64,000 nucleotides of DNA. Origin: Bacteroidales bacterium UBA6428. GTDB taxonomy: Bacteria; Bacteroidota; Bacteroidia; Bacteroidales; UBA932. Every line of letters begins with the position of its first letter. Positions within the stretch are counted from its first letter, which is position 1. Location: assembly GCA_002437305.1 (NCBI GenBank), contig DJOW01000047.1, forward strand, positions 1 to 64,000, given 5' to 3'. The position numbers and the translations under genes were made by a program. The notes beneath the pieces were generated by a model. The model had not been told where the DNA came from. It made no database searches and worked only from the letters and a program-made list of their open reading frames with translations. Positions 45,760-54,622 of this stretch are shown here, one piece after another.

Positions 45760-46851
45760 TTATTTAGAAGCCCGATTATACAAGACGGCGGCGATCACGC
45801 CGAAGATCACATTAGGAAGCCACAGAGCGACTACCGGCGGCAAAGCTCCGGAATAGACGAACATCTGGCTGAACCTCATGAAGAGGATGTAGGTGAAGCT
45901 GAGGCCTATGCCTATTCCGATGTTCAGGCCTATGCCTCCCCTGCGCTTTCTTGAGGAAAGGCTTACTCCCATAAGAGTAAGGATGAAGGCAGAGAACGGC
46001 AGGGCAAAACGGTTCTGCTTCTCGATGAGGGCATACATCACATTCGCGTCACCCCTCATCCTCTGCGTAGCTATCAACTTGTCAAGCTGCTCCTCAGGCA
46101 AGGTTTCCACTGTTTTTTTGTTGCGGTAGAAATCTGTGACCGTCAAATTGAGGACCGTGTCCAACTCAGCTCCTGTGGTGACATGATCCTGAAGGCCTTC
46201 GGAATATTCCCTGATGAAATAATTTTTCAGCCTCCAACCTCCGAGCGTGCTGTCCCAGACAGCCTTCTCGGCCGAGATCTTCTTGACCAGCCTGTTGTTT
46301 TCAATGTCTTCCAAAGTGAAATCATAAGCCGTGTTGTTCCAAGAACTGAAGGACTCCACCGAGACGAACTTGCCAGGATTGATCTGGTAATGCACATTAT
46401 TGGATGACAAGGAATTCCTGTGTTTGATGTACTTCATCTCAAAGTTGATCCTCTTGACGTTCGCCCTCGGAATAATCCATAGGTTAAGCGAAAGGGAAAG
46501 CGTGGCGATAAGAAGCGCGGAGACCATGTACGGCACCATCATCCTCCTGTAGCTCACCCCGCAGGAAAGAATGGCGATGATCTCGCTGTTGGCGGCCATC
46601 CTTGAGGTGAAGAATATCACAGTGATGAACACGAAAAGCGGGCTGAACATGTTCACGAAATACGGGACGAAGTTCATGTAGTAGTCGAAGACAATGGCGC
46701 GCAGCGGGGCCTTGTTCTCGACAAAGTGGTTGATCTTCTCACTGATGTCGAAGATTATGACGATTCCGATGATCAGAAGAAGGGCGATAAAGAAGGTCAC
46801 GATGAACTTCCTTATGATGTACCAGTCTATCTTCTTCAGCCCCAAGCCCAT
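45760..46851 (-). CDS. LptF/LptG-family lipopolysaccharide export permease
   Basis: A 363-residue inner-membrane subunit of the LPS export complex: six hydrophobic helices (three at each end) around a beta-jellyroll periplasmic domain, with the family start LKKIDWYIIRKF. Start codon in GAATATG, four bases after the tgt stop. LptF and LptG cannot be told apart safely; the tgt-linked copy in Bacteroidales is usually called LptG. Confidence 0.9.
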   Translation of the reverse strand: MGLGLKKIDWYIIRKFIVTFFIALLLIIGIVIIFDISEKINHFVENKAPLRAIVFDYYMNFVPYFVNMFSPLFVFITVIFFTSRMAANSEIIAILSCGVSYRRMMVPYMVSALLIATLSLSLNLWIIPRANVKRINFEMKYIKHRNSLSSNNVHYQINPGKFVSVESFSSWNNTAYDFTLEDIENNRLVKKISAEKAVWDSTLGGWRLKNYFIREYSEGLQDHVTTGAELDTVLNLTVTDFYRNKKTVETLPEEQLDKLIATQRMRGDANVMYALIEKQNRFALPFSAFILTLMGVSLSSRKRRGGIGLNIGIGIGLSFTYILFMRFSQMFVYSGALPPVVALWLPNVIFGVIAAVLYNRASK

Positions 46852-46855
46852 ATTC

Positions 46856-48001
46856 CTAAAGTCTTGAACTTATTCTCTTTACTGTCACTTCCTTCCAGGA
46901 GGCGAAATCTCCGGCCCCGATGTGTTCGCGGGCGGCGCGGACCAGGTCAAGGTAGAACGCGAGATTGTGCTCGCTCGCCACCATCGCGGCGAACATCTCC
47001 TTCGCGATGAAAAGATGGTGCAGGTAGGCTTTTGAATATGTCCGGTCAACAAACGACGCTCCGGCCGGGTCGATCGGGGAGAAATCCTCCGCCCACTTGG
47101 AATTTCGCATATTCATCACTCCGTTCCACGTGAACAGCATGCCGTTCCGTCCATTGCGGGTCGGCATCACGCAGTCGAACATGTCCACTCCCCTTGCTAT
47201 CCCTTCCAGGATGTTGGCCGGCGTACCGACGCCCATAAGGTACCTAGGCCTGTTGTCCGGAAGGATCGGGCAGACCAGTTCCAACATCTCGTACATTTTC
47301 TCCGTCGGCTCCCCCACCGCAAGCCCCCCTATGGCGAACCCCCCGACAGCGGGACTGTCGCCGACAAGGCCCACGGCGTGGTCCACGGCCCTCTTGCGGA
47401 GTTCAGGATAGACACAGCCCTGGATAATCGGGAACATCACCTGATTGTACCCGTACAGAGGCTCGGTATCACGGAAATGCCTGAAAAAGCGCTCCAGCCA
47501 CCCTTGGGTAAGTTTCAGCGACTTGGCGGCGTATCTCTCGTCAGCGTCACCAGGACAGCACTCATCAAGCGCCATCATGATGTCCGCGCCGATTATTCTC
47601 TGTGTGTCCACGTTGTTTTCCGGAGTGAAAGTGTGCCTTGACCCGTCAATGTGGGACCGGAAACGGCATCCGTCATCGGTTATCTTTCTGATTCCCGTCA
47701 GAGAAAACACCTGGAATCCGCCGCTGTCAGTGAGAATGGGCCTGTCCCAGTTCTCAAACCTATGGAGACCTCCAGCCTTGCGGAGGATGTCAAGCCCGGG
47801 TCTCAAGTAGAGGTGATAAGTGTTTCCAAGGATGATCTCGGCCTTGATGTCGTCCTTCAAATCCCTGTGGTAAACACCTTTTACAGAACCGACCGTCCCC
47901 ACAGGCATGAATATGGGAGTCTTGACTTCACCATGATCTGTGGTGAAGACTCCAGTCCTTGCCCTTGATCCGGGGTCCTTGGCTATCTCCTTGAACACCA
48001 T
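46856..48001 (-). CDS. tgt: Queuine tRNA-ribosyltransferase lacking zinc cysteines
   Basis: Exchanges guanine 34 of tRNA for a queuine precursor. The 381 residues hold the catalytic aspartates in LTDSGGFQVFSL and GVDMFDCVMPTRNGRNG. Where the zinc site normally reads CDCYTC before NYSRAYLHH, this protein has GASFVD before RTYSKAYLHH, so three of four zinc ligands are absent while the rest is intact. It heads tgt-lptG-uraA-dut-murF. Confidence 0.94.
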   Translation of the reverse strand: MVFKEIAKDPGSRARTGVFTTDHGEVKTPIFMPVGTVGSVKGVYHRDLKDDIKAEIILGNTYHLYLRPGLDILRKAGGLHRFENWDRPILTDSGGFQVFSLTGIRKITDDGCRFRSHIDGSRHTFTPENNVDTQRIIGADIMMALDECCPGDADERYAAKSLKLTQGWLERFFRHFRDTEPLYGYNQVMFPIIQGCVYPELRKRAVDHAVGLVGDSPAVGGFAIGGLAVGEPTEKMYEMLELVCPILPDNRPRYLMGVGTPANILEGIARGVDMFDCVMPTRNGRNGMLFTWNGVMNMRNSKWAEDFSPIDPAGASFVDRTYSKAYLHHLFIAKEMFAAMVASEHNLAFYLDLVRAAREHIGAGDFASWKEVTVKRISSRL

Positions 48002-48020
48002 TCTTTCTAAATTTAACCCT

Positions 48021-48028
48021 CAAAGATA
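48021..48028 (-). promoter_or_regulatory. tgt operon promoter -7 box
   Basis: TATCTTTG on the minus strand, 19 bases from the start codon. Confidence 0.65.
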
Positions 48029-48050
48029 GTGTTTTTTAGCCGAAAACTCG

Positions 48051-48058
48051 TAAATTTG
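48051..48058 (+). promoter_or_regulatory. MFS transporter promoter -7 box
   Basis: TAAATTTG, divergent from the tgt promoter; leader of about 40 bases. It rules out the in-frame start at 48029. Confidence 0.65.
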
Positions 48059-48103
48059 TTTGTCAATGACCGGAAGGATAACAACAAAACAGACAATAAC
48101 ATT

Positions 48104-49420
48104 ATGAGCAACAAGCACATCAGCCTCAGGCTGATCATCATGAATTTCCTCCAGTACGCGGTCTGGGGAGCCTATCTTACATCGATGGGAAGCTTCTTGG
48201 GCAAGGCTGGACTCGGCCCGCAGATCTGGCTGTTCTTCGCGACACAAGGATTTGTCTCCATTTTCATGCCCGCCCTGATCGGAATTGTGGCCGACAGGTG
48301 GATTCCGGCCCAGAAAACACTGTCTCTTTGCCAGATCATCGCAGGCGCGACGATGCTCGGGGCAGGTCTCTACGCGATGGGCAACGTCAACCTGACAGAC
48401 GGGGCCTACGCTGTAGACCCTGGCTTCAACTTCAGCGTCTTCTACATTCTCTACACTGTCAGCGTGGCGTTCTACATGCCGACCATAGCACTGACCAATT
48501 CCGTGGCCTATGCCGGACTTGAGGGAGCCGGAAAGGACACGGTCAAGGCTTTTCCCCCCATCAGGGTGTTCGGCACGGTAGGATTCATCTGCACAATGCT
48601 TTTTGTAAACTTCATGAGGGATCCTTCCGGAATCCAGTACCAGCACAGTTACTACCAGTTCTTCACCTCGGGCGCGCTCAGTCTTGCGCTGGGAGCCTAC
48701 GCGCTGACTCTCCCTGACGTCCCTGTAAAGAAAGCCAGCGGAAGCAGCTTCATGGAAGCCTCGGGGCTGAAAGCGTTCTCCTTGTTCAAGGACAGGCAGA
48801 TGGCCGTCTTCTTCATCTTCTCGATGCTCCTGGGGGCATCGCTCCAGATCACCAACGGCTACGCCAACACCTTCATCTCATCCTTCGCCGGAAGTCCTGA
48901 ATACGCCAACGCCTGGGGAGCGCGCAACGCCAACGCCTTGATCTCGCTCAGCCAGATGTCCGAGACCCTCTGCATCCTCCTTATCCCGTTCTTCATGAAG
49001 AGACTCGGGATCAAGAAGGTGATGCTCATCGCCATGTTCGCATGGGTTCTAAGGTTCGGATTCTTCGGAATCGGCAACCCCGGGGCAGGTGTCTGGCTCT
49101 TCATCCTCTCCTGTCTTGTCTACGGCGTGGCTTTCGACTTCTTCAACATTTCCGGCTCCCTCTATGTAAACCGCAAGACAACCAAGGACATCCGTTCCAG
49201 CGCGCAGGGTCTGTTCATGCTGATGACAAACGGCCTCGGCGCCTCGATCGGCACATGGGCCGCCGGCAAGGTCGTGAACCATTATGTCTACAACGCCGAC
49301 CAGCCTGACTGGGCCGCCGCATGGTACTTGTTCGCCGGCTACGCCTTGATTGTCGGCATCCTGTTCATATTCCTCTTCAAGGATCCCGGCAAAGACGAGA
49401 ACAGCGCGGAGGCAGCCTAA
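48104..49420 (+). CDS. MFS nucleoside:proton symporter (NupG/XapB-like)
   Basis: A 438-residue, 12-helix major-facilitator protein starting MSNKHISLRLIIMNFLQYAVWG, with family motifs GIVADRWIPAQ near 65 and SLYVNRKTTKDIRSSAQG near 360, typical of nucleoside:H+ symporters. Uptake of nucleosides would feed PNP and the deaminase. The stop overlaps the stop of the convergent zinc-ribbon gene by four bases. Confidence 0.87.
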   Translation: MSNKHISLRLIIMNFLQYAVWGAYLTSMGSFLGKAGLGPQIWLFFATQGFVSIFMPALIGIVADRWIPAQKTLSLCQIIAGATMLGAGLYAMGNVNLTDGAYAVDPGFNFSVFYILYTVSVAFYMPTIALTNSVAYAGLEGAGKDTVKAFPPIRVFGTVGFICTMLFVNFMRDPSGIQYQHSYYQFFTSGALSLALGAYALTLPDVPVKKASGSSFMEASGLKAFSLFKDRQMAVFFIFSMLLGASLQITNGYANTFISSFAGSPEYANAWGARNANALISLSQMSETLCILLIPFFMKRLGIKKVMLIAMFAWVLRFGFFGIGNPGAGVWLFILSCLVYGVAFDFFNISGSLYVNRKTTKDIRSSAQGLFMLMTNGLGASIGTWAAGKVVNHYVYNADQPDWAAAWYLFAGYALIVGILFIFLFKDPGKDENSAEAA

Positions 49421-49809
49421 CGCTTCTTGGCAGAAAGAACCGCCTCCACCCTTGACAGTCTGAAAATACGGCTGTCACTCATAAAATACTTGAGATCAAA
49501 ACATCTGAACTCATTGTGATTCCTGACTTTATGGTACGATGTGACACAGTCAAACCTGTAGCCCATCTGCGCAAGGTCAGGGATATTCATTGAAGTGACC
49601 CCTTTCTCCAGCAGGGACGACAGAATCTCATGGTTCCTGTCCAAAGCCCCGATGGTTTTCAGCCGAAGGCTTTTAAGGTGCCCCTTATTGACATAGTGGT
49701 AACGGCTTTTGCAATTGACACAGCAGAACTTCATGTCGCTGCGCCCGTAAGGAAGAACATCCCCGCACTCCAGACATCTTCCCCTCTGTTCGTCTTCCAA
49801 CATTTTCAT
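49417..49809 (-). CDS. Zinc-ribbon protein of unknown function
   Basis: A 130-residue protein with an N-terminal zinc ribbon (RCLECGD near 11, then FCCVNCKSRYHY near 28) followed by a helical segment and a basic C terminus. Such small proteins occur in Bacteroidales; the role is unknown. I find no TAnnTTTG box upstream. Confidence 0.7.
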   Translation of the reverse strand: MKMLEDEQRGRCLECGDVLPYGRSDMKFCCVNCKSRYHYVNKGHLKSLRLKTIGALDRNHEILSSLLEKGVTSMNIPDLAQMGYRFDCVTSYHKVRNHNEFRCFDLKYFMSDSRIFRLSRVEAVLSAKKR

Positions 49810-50032
49810 GGCCTATCATTTTTGCCGATGGTGCAAACCACCGGATACCGCACAATCCGACATCAGGCAAAGCGGCAATCCACAGCCCTTAGATCAGACC
49901 TTGGCAAATATGCATAGTTTTCACGGGATCTGAAAGCACTTTTAATAAAGTCTCCCGAATTATTTCTGTTTTACATAAGCGCCGGCCTGCATGGTTATTA
50001 TCAACATGCATTAAGATAATTTCATGTGCGCC

Positions 50033-50069
50033 AAAAAAAAATTGCCTGAATAAAAAAAATACGGGCAAT
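50033..50069 (-). terminator. Orphan minus-strand intrinsic terminator
   Basis: Arms 50062-50069 and 50041-50048 form eight pairs (one G-U) around an A/T-rich 13-base loop, followed on the minus strand by nine T. No known minus-strand gene ends here. Confidence 0.75.
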
Positions 50070-50092
50070 CCGTCCTCCGCATGTTCCTGAAG

Positions 50093-50100
50093 CAAAAATA
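50093..50100 (-). promoter_or_regulatory. Possible small-RNA promoter box
   Basis: TATTTTTG on the minus strand, about 24 bases upstream of the terminator stem. If active it would give an RNA of about 50-55 bases. The -33 box is weak. Confidence 0.4.
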
Positions 50101-50177
50101 AAGCGGTGGTATCATAAAAAACATAAAATTTTCACTGAATATTCTTACAAACGATGGTTTTGACAGCGGACATGAGG

Positions 50178-50185
50178 TAACTTTG
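50178..50185 (+). promoter_or_regulatory. ssb promoter -7 box
   Basis: TAACTTTG, 32 bases before the start codon. A TTTG lies upstream but only 15 bases away. Confidence 0.6.
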
Positions 50186-50217
50186 CGGCAGACAAAATTT
50201 CAAAAATCACTTGAATT

Positions 50218-50562
50218 ATGGAACAACTGAACAGAATTGAAATCCGCGGGAATGTCGGCAATGTCAACATTCTCAAGGTCGGGGAAACGCGTGTCGCGCA
50301 TTTCTCGGTCGCGACAAATTTCGCCTACAAAGGAAGGAACGGCGAGCCCGTCATGGAAACCACCTGGCACAATGTTACAGCCTGGGAGGGCAATAAAGGG
50401 GTTCCTTCCCTTGACATCATCGCCAAAGGCTTCCCGGTCTACGTTGTAGGCAGGCTACGATCCCAGAAATACACCGCCAATGACGGAACGGAAAAGACAA
50501 GCATGGAGGTGATCGCCAACAGCGTCGAGCCCGTTGACGGAGTAGTTTCGACCCAATGCTGA
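50218..50562 (+). CDS. ssb: Single-stranded DNA-binding protein, short form
   Basis: OB-fold SSB of 114 residues: NRIEIRGNVGNV at the start, TTWHNVTAWEG in the middle and VYVVGRLRSQKY then SMEVIANSVE near the end. It stops at VVSTQC, without the linker and acidic DDDIPF-like tip that recruits repair proteins in main SSBs, so it may be a secondary SSB. Single gene with own promoter and terminator. Confidence 0.9.
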   Translation: MEQLNRIEIRGNVGNVNILKVGETRVAHFSVATNFAYKGRNGEPVMETTWHNVTAWEGNKGVPSLDIIAKGFPVYVVGRLRSQKYTANDGTEKTSMEVIANSVEPVDGVVSTQC

Positions 50563-50591
50563 TGTTTAAGGGAAATAGATCAGCGAATTGT

Positions 50592-50637
50592 CCCGGTGGC
50601 ATGGGACGGGATGAAGGGAAGGCGGCCACCGGGTTTT
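50592..50637 (+). terminator. ssb terminator
   Basis: Perfect nine-base arms CCCGGTGGC and GCCACCGGG followed by TTTT. Confidence 0.8.
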
Positions 50638-50733
50638 CGATTACATAGACGGTTTTTTCGATCACTCAAATCAGTTCCTGCGGCGACACACCAATTCCCG
50701 GCTGTGCCGTAAACCGCTTAAGCGAACGGCCGC

Positions 50734-51858
50734 CTAACGATTTTTATACATGTCGTCATAGTAACGGAGATATTCACCGCTTGTGACACTGTCCAGCCAT
50801 TCTCCGTTGTCCAGATACCACCGGACAGTCTTCTCAATCCCTTCCTCGAACCGGAGGCTCGGCTCCCAGCCAAGCTCAGCCTTCAATTTGGAAGAATCGA
50901 TCGCATAGCGCATGTCATGCCCCTTACGGTCAGCCACAAACGTGATCAGGTCATCATCAGCACACTCGGCGCGGCCTAACTGGCGGTCAACTGTCCTGAC
51001 AAGAACCTTGACGAGGTCTATGTTCTTCCATTCGTTGAATCCACCGATGTTGTAAGTCTCGGCCACTTTGCCCTTATGGAAGATCAGGTCGATGGCCCTC
51101 GCGTGATCCTCTACATAGAGCCAGTCACGCACATTTTCCCCCTTGCCGTAGACAGGAAGAGGGCGACGCTCGCGTATGTTATTGATGAACAAAGGAATCA
51201 ACTTCTCAGGAAACTGGAAAGGACCGTAATTGTTGGAACAGTTGGTAACTATGACAGGCATTCCGTAGGTGTCATGCCAGGCCCTGACGAAATGGTCGCT
51301 GGAAGCCTTGGACGCGGAATATGGACTGTGAGGCTGATACTTGCTTTCCTCGGTGAAAAAAGTGTCGCCGAACGGACCTCCACCACTCTCGTGTCCGGCA
51401 GGATCTCCTTCCGGAAGAGTTACCTTGAGAGCGCCATAGACCTCATCTGTGGAGATGTGGTAGAACAGCTTCCCCGACCAACCCTGGGGCTCCCAAAACT
51501 CGCGCGCGGCCTGAAGAAGCGTCAACGTTCCAAGGACATTTGTCTTTGCGAATATGAATGGGTCCCTTATCGAACGGTCGACATGACTCTCGGCGGCAAG
51601 ATGGATGATCCCATCAACAGAATGCCCACGGATCACTTTCCGCACCGCATCCAGATCGCAGATGTCAGCCTTGACAAAGATGTGGTTGGGCTTGTTTTCC
51701 AAGTCCCTCAGATTCGCCAGGTTGCCGGCGTAGGTAAGCTTGTCGAGATTGACGATCTTGTAGTCAGGGTACTTGTTGACCAAAAGCCTTGCCACATGGC
51801 TTCCTATGAAGCCGGCCCCGCCGGTTACAAGAATCGATCGCCTATAGACCATATTCAT
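50734..51858 (-). CDS. rfbB: dTDP-glucose 4,6-dehydratase
   Basis: Second step of dTDP-L-rhamnose synthesis. 374 residues with NAD motif GGAGFIGSHVAR, ISTDEVYG and the catalytic YSASKA. It starts nine bases after pdxA, apparently in one transcript with it, and is divided from rfbDAC by pdxA and rnhA. A second in-frame ATG two codons in is equally possible as start. Confidence 0.95.
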   Translation of the reverse strand: MNMVYRRSILVTGGAGFIGSHVARLLVNKYPDYKIVNLDKLTYAGNLANLRDLENKPNHIFVKADICDLDAVRKVIRGHSVDGIIHLAAESHVDRSIRDPFIFAKTNVLGTLTLLQAAREFWEPQGWSGKLFYHISTDEVYGALKVTLPEGDPAGHESGGGPFGDTFFTEESKYQPHSPYSASKASSDHFVRAWHDTYGMPVIVTNCSNNYGPFQFPEKLIPLFINNIRERRPLPVYGKGENVRDWLYVEDHARAIDLIFHKGKVAETYNIGGFNEWKNIDLVKVLVRTVDRQLGRAECADDDLITFVADRKGHDMRYAIDSSKLKAELGWEPSLRFEEGIEKTVRWYLDNGEWLDSVTSGEYLRYYDDMYKNR

Positions 51859-51867
51859 TCAGATTCA

Positions 51868-52917
51868 TCAATTATTTTGTTTCATCTTTCCCGCATGGAG
51901 ATCATCATACTCGGTTCTCTTCCGGTAAATGTCAATCGCCGTGTAGATTGACGACATCATTGACTGAGGATCAGCCTCATCGCGCCCGGCCATCTCATAG
52001 GCTGTCCCATGGTCCGGAGAAGTCCTGACGATCGGAAGCCCCGCCGTAAAGTTAACCCCATCCTCAAAGGCCAGAGCCTTGAATGGAGCCAGGCCCTGGT
52101 CGTGGTACATCGCCAGTGTGGCATCAAACTTCGCGTAGTGTCCCAATCCGAAGAATCCGTCAGGAGAATATGGCCCGAAGGCCAGAAGCCCCTCTTCGTT
52201 GGCGGCCTTGACTGCCGGAAGTATGATCCTTTCCTCCTCGTCGCCGAGCAGGCCTCCGTCACCGCAGTGCGGATTGAGTCCCAGGACCGCGACCTTGGGC
52301 TCGATGATGCCGAAGTCCCTCTTGAGGGACGCTGTCATCAACCTCAACTTGTTCACGATCTTCTCCTGTGAGATTGACGATGGAACATCCTTTAAAGGAA
52401 TATGCCCGGTCACGACGCTGATCCTCAACTGATCGGAGACCATGAACATCAGCACGTCGTCCACTCCGAACTCTTTCTGGAGATACTCGGTGTGGCCGGT
52501 GTTGCCGAAGCCCTCGGCCACCATCGCCTTCTTGTTGATCGGCGCGGTCACCAGCACATCGATGTCGCCGTTCTTTATGTCCTCGACAGCGCACTCCAAA
52601 GACCTGATCGCGGATTTGGCCGACTCCGGCGTCGACTGCCCCGGCTCAACGAACACGTTGTCCGGAAGGCAGTTGACAATGTTGATCTTCTTCGGCTTGG
52701 CATCCTTGGCGCTCTGGATGACATAAGTGTCCATCTGGTCAAGATTGTGTATGAGTTTTCTGTAAAACCCGAAAATCTTAGAAGAGCCATAGATCACAGG
52801 AGTGAACGACTCTAAGATCCTTGCGTCAGCCAATGACTTGATGATCACTTCGTAACCGATTCCGTTGCCGTCGCCTTGGGTTATTCCGACAATCGGTTTT
52901 CTGTTATTTCTTTCCAT
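51868..52917 (-). CDS. pdxA: 4-hydroxythreonine-4-phosphate dehydrogenase
   Basis: Pyridoxal 5'-phosphate synthesis (DXP-dependent route). 349 residues with GITQGDGNGIGYE at the N terminus, TAPINKKAM, GHTEYLQ (metal His), GLNPHCGDGG and YHDQGLAPFKAL. In the PdxA family the three metal-binding His are those in GHTE, the one in the middle and HDQG. Read from its own promoter and followed by rfbB. Confidence 0.95.
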   Translation of the reverse strand: MERNNRKPIVGITQGDGNGIGYEVIIKSLADARILESFTPVIYGSSKIFGFYRKLIHNLDQMDTYVIQSAKDAKPKKINIVNCLPDNVFVEPGQSTPESAKSAIRSLECAVEDIKNGDIDVLVTAPINKKAMVAEGFGNTGHTEYLQKEFGVDDVLMFMVSDQLRISVVTGHIPLKDVPSSISQEKIVNKLRLMTASLKRDFGIIEPKVAVLGLNPHCGDGGLLGDEEERIILPAVKAANEEGLLAFGPYSPDGFFGLGHYAKFDATLAMYHDQGLAPFKALAFEDGVNFTAGLPIVRTSPDHGTAYEMAGRDEADPQSMMSSIYTAIDIYRKRTEYDDLHAGKMKQNN

Positions 52918-52980
52918 AATGTCCAGTTATTTGATGTCAGTTCCGGCCATTTCAACGGCCGGCGAAAACATATTCATCCG

Positions 52981-52988
52981 CAAATTTA
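52981..52988 (-). promoter_or_regulatory. pdxA-rfbB promoter -7 box
   Basis: TAAATTTG on the minus strand, leader of about 57 bases. Confidence 0.6.
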
Positions 52989-53038
52989 GGAAAATGAAAG
53001 GAATAAGCCGCTTTTTTTAGTTCAGCAGAAGGTGATTT

Positions 53039-53563
53039 TCAACTGAAATCAATGATTCCGGCCTCCGAAGCGGCGTCTGCCTCAAATCCCTCGTCTACAG
53101 GAAGCGCCTTTCCGGCAGCGGCGGCCTCGGCTCCGGCAGCCACCGCAAGCCGGTCGCACCTTTCATTCTCCGGATGTCCGTTGTGCCCTTTAAGCCAATG
53201 GAACGCGACCCTGTGCATCCGGTAAACATTCAGAAAACGCATCCACAGATCCGGATTCTTAACTTTCTTCCATCCCTTCCTTTCCCAGTTCAAAAGCCAA
53301 CCCTCATTGACGGCCTTCACGATGTACGAGGAATCGCTGTACACATCAACCTCGGCGTTACGCCATTTTATGGCCTCAAGCCCTTTGATCACAGCCATCA
53401 ACTCCATCCGGTTGTTTGTCGTCTTGACGAACCCCCCGCTCAACTCCTTCACATGTCCCGCGCACTTCAGCACCACTCCGTACCCTCCCGGCCCGGGGTT
53501 CCCGCTTGAAGCCCCGTCCGTGTAAAGGAATATCCTCGGTCTAGTCGTTGATTTCTCTTCCAT
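53039..53563 (-). CDS. rnhA: Ribonuclease HI
   Basis: Degrades RNA in RNA-DNA hybrids. 174 residues with the catalytic acids in LYTDGASSGNPGPGGYG, NNRMELMAVIKGLE, VYSDSSYIV and the late HPENERCD. An acidic/alanine tail extends the usual 155-residue core. The first credible ATG (53563) begins only six bases after a TAACTTTG promoter box, so the message may be leaderless. Confidence 0.94.
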   Translation of the reverse strand: MEEKSTTRPRIFLYTDGASSGNPGPGGYGVVLKCAGHVKELSGGFVKTTNNRMELMAVIKGLEAIKWRNAEVDVYSDSSYIVKAVNEGWLLNWERKGWKKVKNPDLWMRFLNVYRMHRVAFHWLKGHNGHPENERCDRLAVAAGAEAAAAGKALPVDEGFEADAASEAGIIDFS

Positions 53564-53568
53564 GACCG

Positions 53569-53576
53569 CAAAGTTA
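53569..53576 (-). promoter_or_regulatory. rnhA promoter -7 box
   Basis: TAACTTTG on the minus strand immediately before the rnhA start codon. Confidence 0.6.
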
Positions 53577-53669
53577 ACCATCATCCCGGAATATTCAAGC
53601 GGCAGGGCGCGCCACTTTTCCCGTTTCGTCCATCATAATTCCCGCTCGCCGGTTTTCTCTGATCTTTAT

Positions 53670-53700
53670 TTTGTTCAAGCGAGATTTCTGACTAAATTTG
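53670..53700 (+). promoter_or_regulatory. rfbDAC promoter, exact consensus
   Basis: TTTG, 19 bases, TAAATTTG: a perfect Bacteroidota promoter, 39 bases before rfbD. Confidence 0.85.
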
Positions 53701-53738
53701 TAGACAGCGGGCAAAAAAAGCCACGCCGCGATTTCATC

Positions 53739-54620
53739 ATGAACATTCTTGTGACCGGAGCGAACGGCCAACTGGGGACCGAACTCCGAAACGCCACGGC
53801 CGGAAGCCGCGACAACTACATATTCTCTGATGTCACCATGCCGCCGGACGTCCCGACACTCTACCTTGACATCACTGACATCCATGCGGTCAGAACCGCC
53901 TGCGGGTCAGAAAGAATAGACGTGATAGTCAACTGCGCCGCCTACACCAACGTTGACAAGGCCGAGGAGGAACGGACTTTGGCGATGTCTCTGAATTGCG
54001 CGGCCGCGGCCAATCTGGCCAAAGTGGCGGCGGAAAGGGACGCCACCCTCATCCACATCTCAACAGACTACGTCTTCCGCGGGGATATCCCCGCTCCATG
54101 CAAGGAGGATCGGCCGACAGATCCGACGGGGGCCTACGGATCCACAAAACTGGCCGGAGAAAAAGAGATTGAGAACTCAGGATGCAGGAGCATGATCATC
54201 AGGACCGCATGGCTCTATTCTCCTTACGGAAAGAACTTCGTGAAGACGATGCTCCGGCTCACTGAGGAAAGGGACACGCTGAAGGTCGTCTTCGACCAGA
54301 TCGGAACCCCCACATACGCCCGTGACCTTGCCGCATTTATTGTCGGAATCATCGAGAGCGGACAACTTGGGAAGACCGGAATATACCACTTCTCCAACGA
54401 GGGTGCCATCTCATGGTTTGATTTCGCCATGGCGATCAGCGAGATAGGCGGAACCAGCTGCGACATACAGCCCTGCCGCACCGAGGAATATCCTTCAAAA
54501 GCGGAAAGGCCGCGGTTCTCGGTTCTTGACAAGACGAAAGCAAAGCAGACCTTCGGGATCCGGATTCCCTACTGGAGGGATTCTTTGGAAGACTGCATCA
54601 AAAGAATGAAACAACACTGA
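53739..54620 (+). CDS. rfbD: dTDP-4-dehydrorhamnose reductase
   Basis: Last step of dTDP-L-rhamnose synthesis. 293 residues from the ATG at 53739: [31 protein letters not shown] and [10 protein letters not shown] longer frame open upstream runs over the promoter and is not used. Two bases separate it from rfbA. Confidence 0.95.
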   Translation: MNILVTGANGQLGTELRNATAGSRDNYIFSDVTMPPDVPTLYLDITDIHAVRTACGSERIDVIVNCAAYTNVDKAEEERTLAMSLNCAAAANLAKVAAERDATLIHISTDYVFRGDIPAPCKEDRPTDPTGAYGSTKLAGEKEIENSGCRSMIIRTAWLYSPYGKNFVKTMLRLTEERDTLKVVFDQIGTPTYARDLAAFIVGIIESGQLGKTGIYHFSNEGAISWFDFAMAISEIGGTSCDIQPCRTEEYPSKAERPRFSVLDKTKAKQTFGIRIPYWRDSLEDCIKRMKQH

Positions 54621-54622
54621 AT

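Larger units (their letters stand above)
49810..50217. other. 408-base intergenic region, no gene; hairpins and a possible small RNA
   Basis: A/T-rich gap between divergent genes. It holds a palindrome-like hairpin (TGCATG at 49988-49993 with CATGCA near 50005-50010), a minus-strand intrinsic terminator (50033-50069), a minus-strand promoter-like box (50093-50100) and the ssb promoter. No protein is supported; the one open minus-strand frame runs through the terminator. Confidence 0.6.

Noticed and set aside
47122..47136. GTTCCACGTGAAC-like parS resemblance
   Set aside because: It lies inside the conserved tgt coding sequence, matches parS at only about 11 of 16 positions and is not near parAB.
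49889..50095. 68-residue minus-strand frame upstream of ssb
   Set aside because: TTG start, no recognisable protein features and an intrinsic terminator inside it.
53562..53738. N-terminal extension of rfbD
   Set aside because: The frame covers an exact-consensus promoter; the family N terminus begins at 53739.
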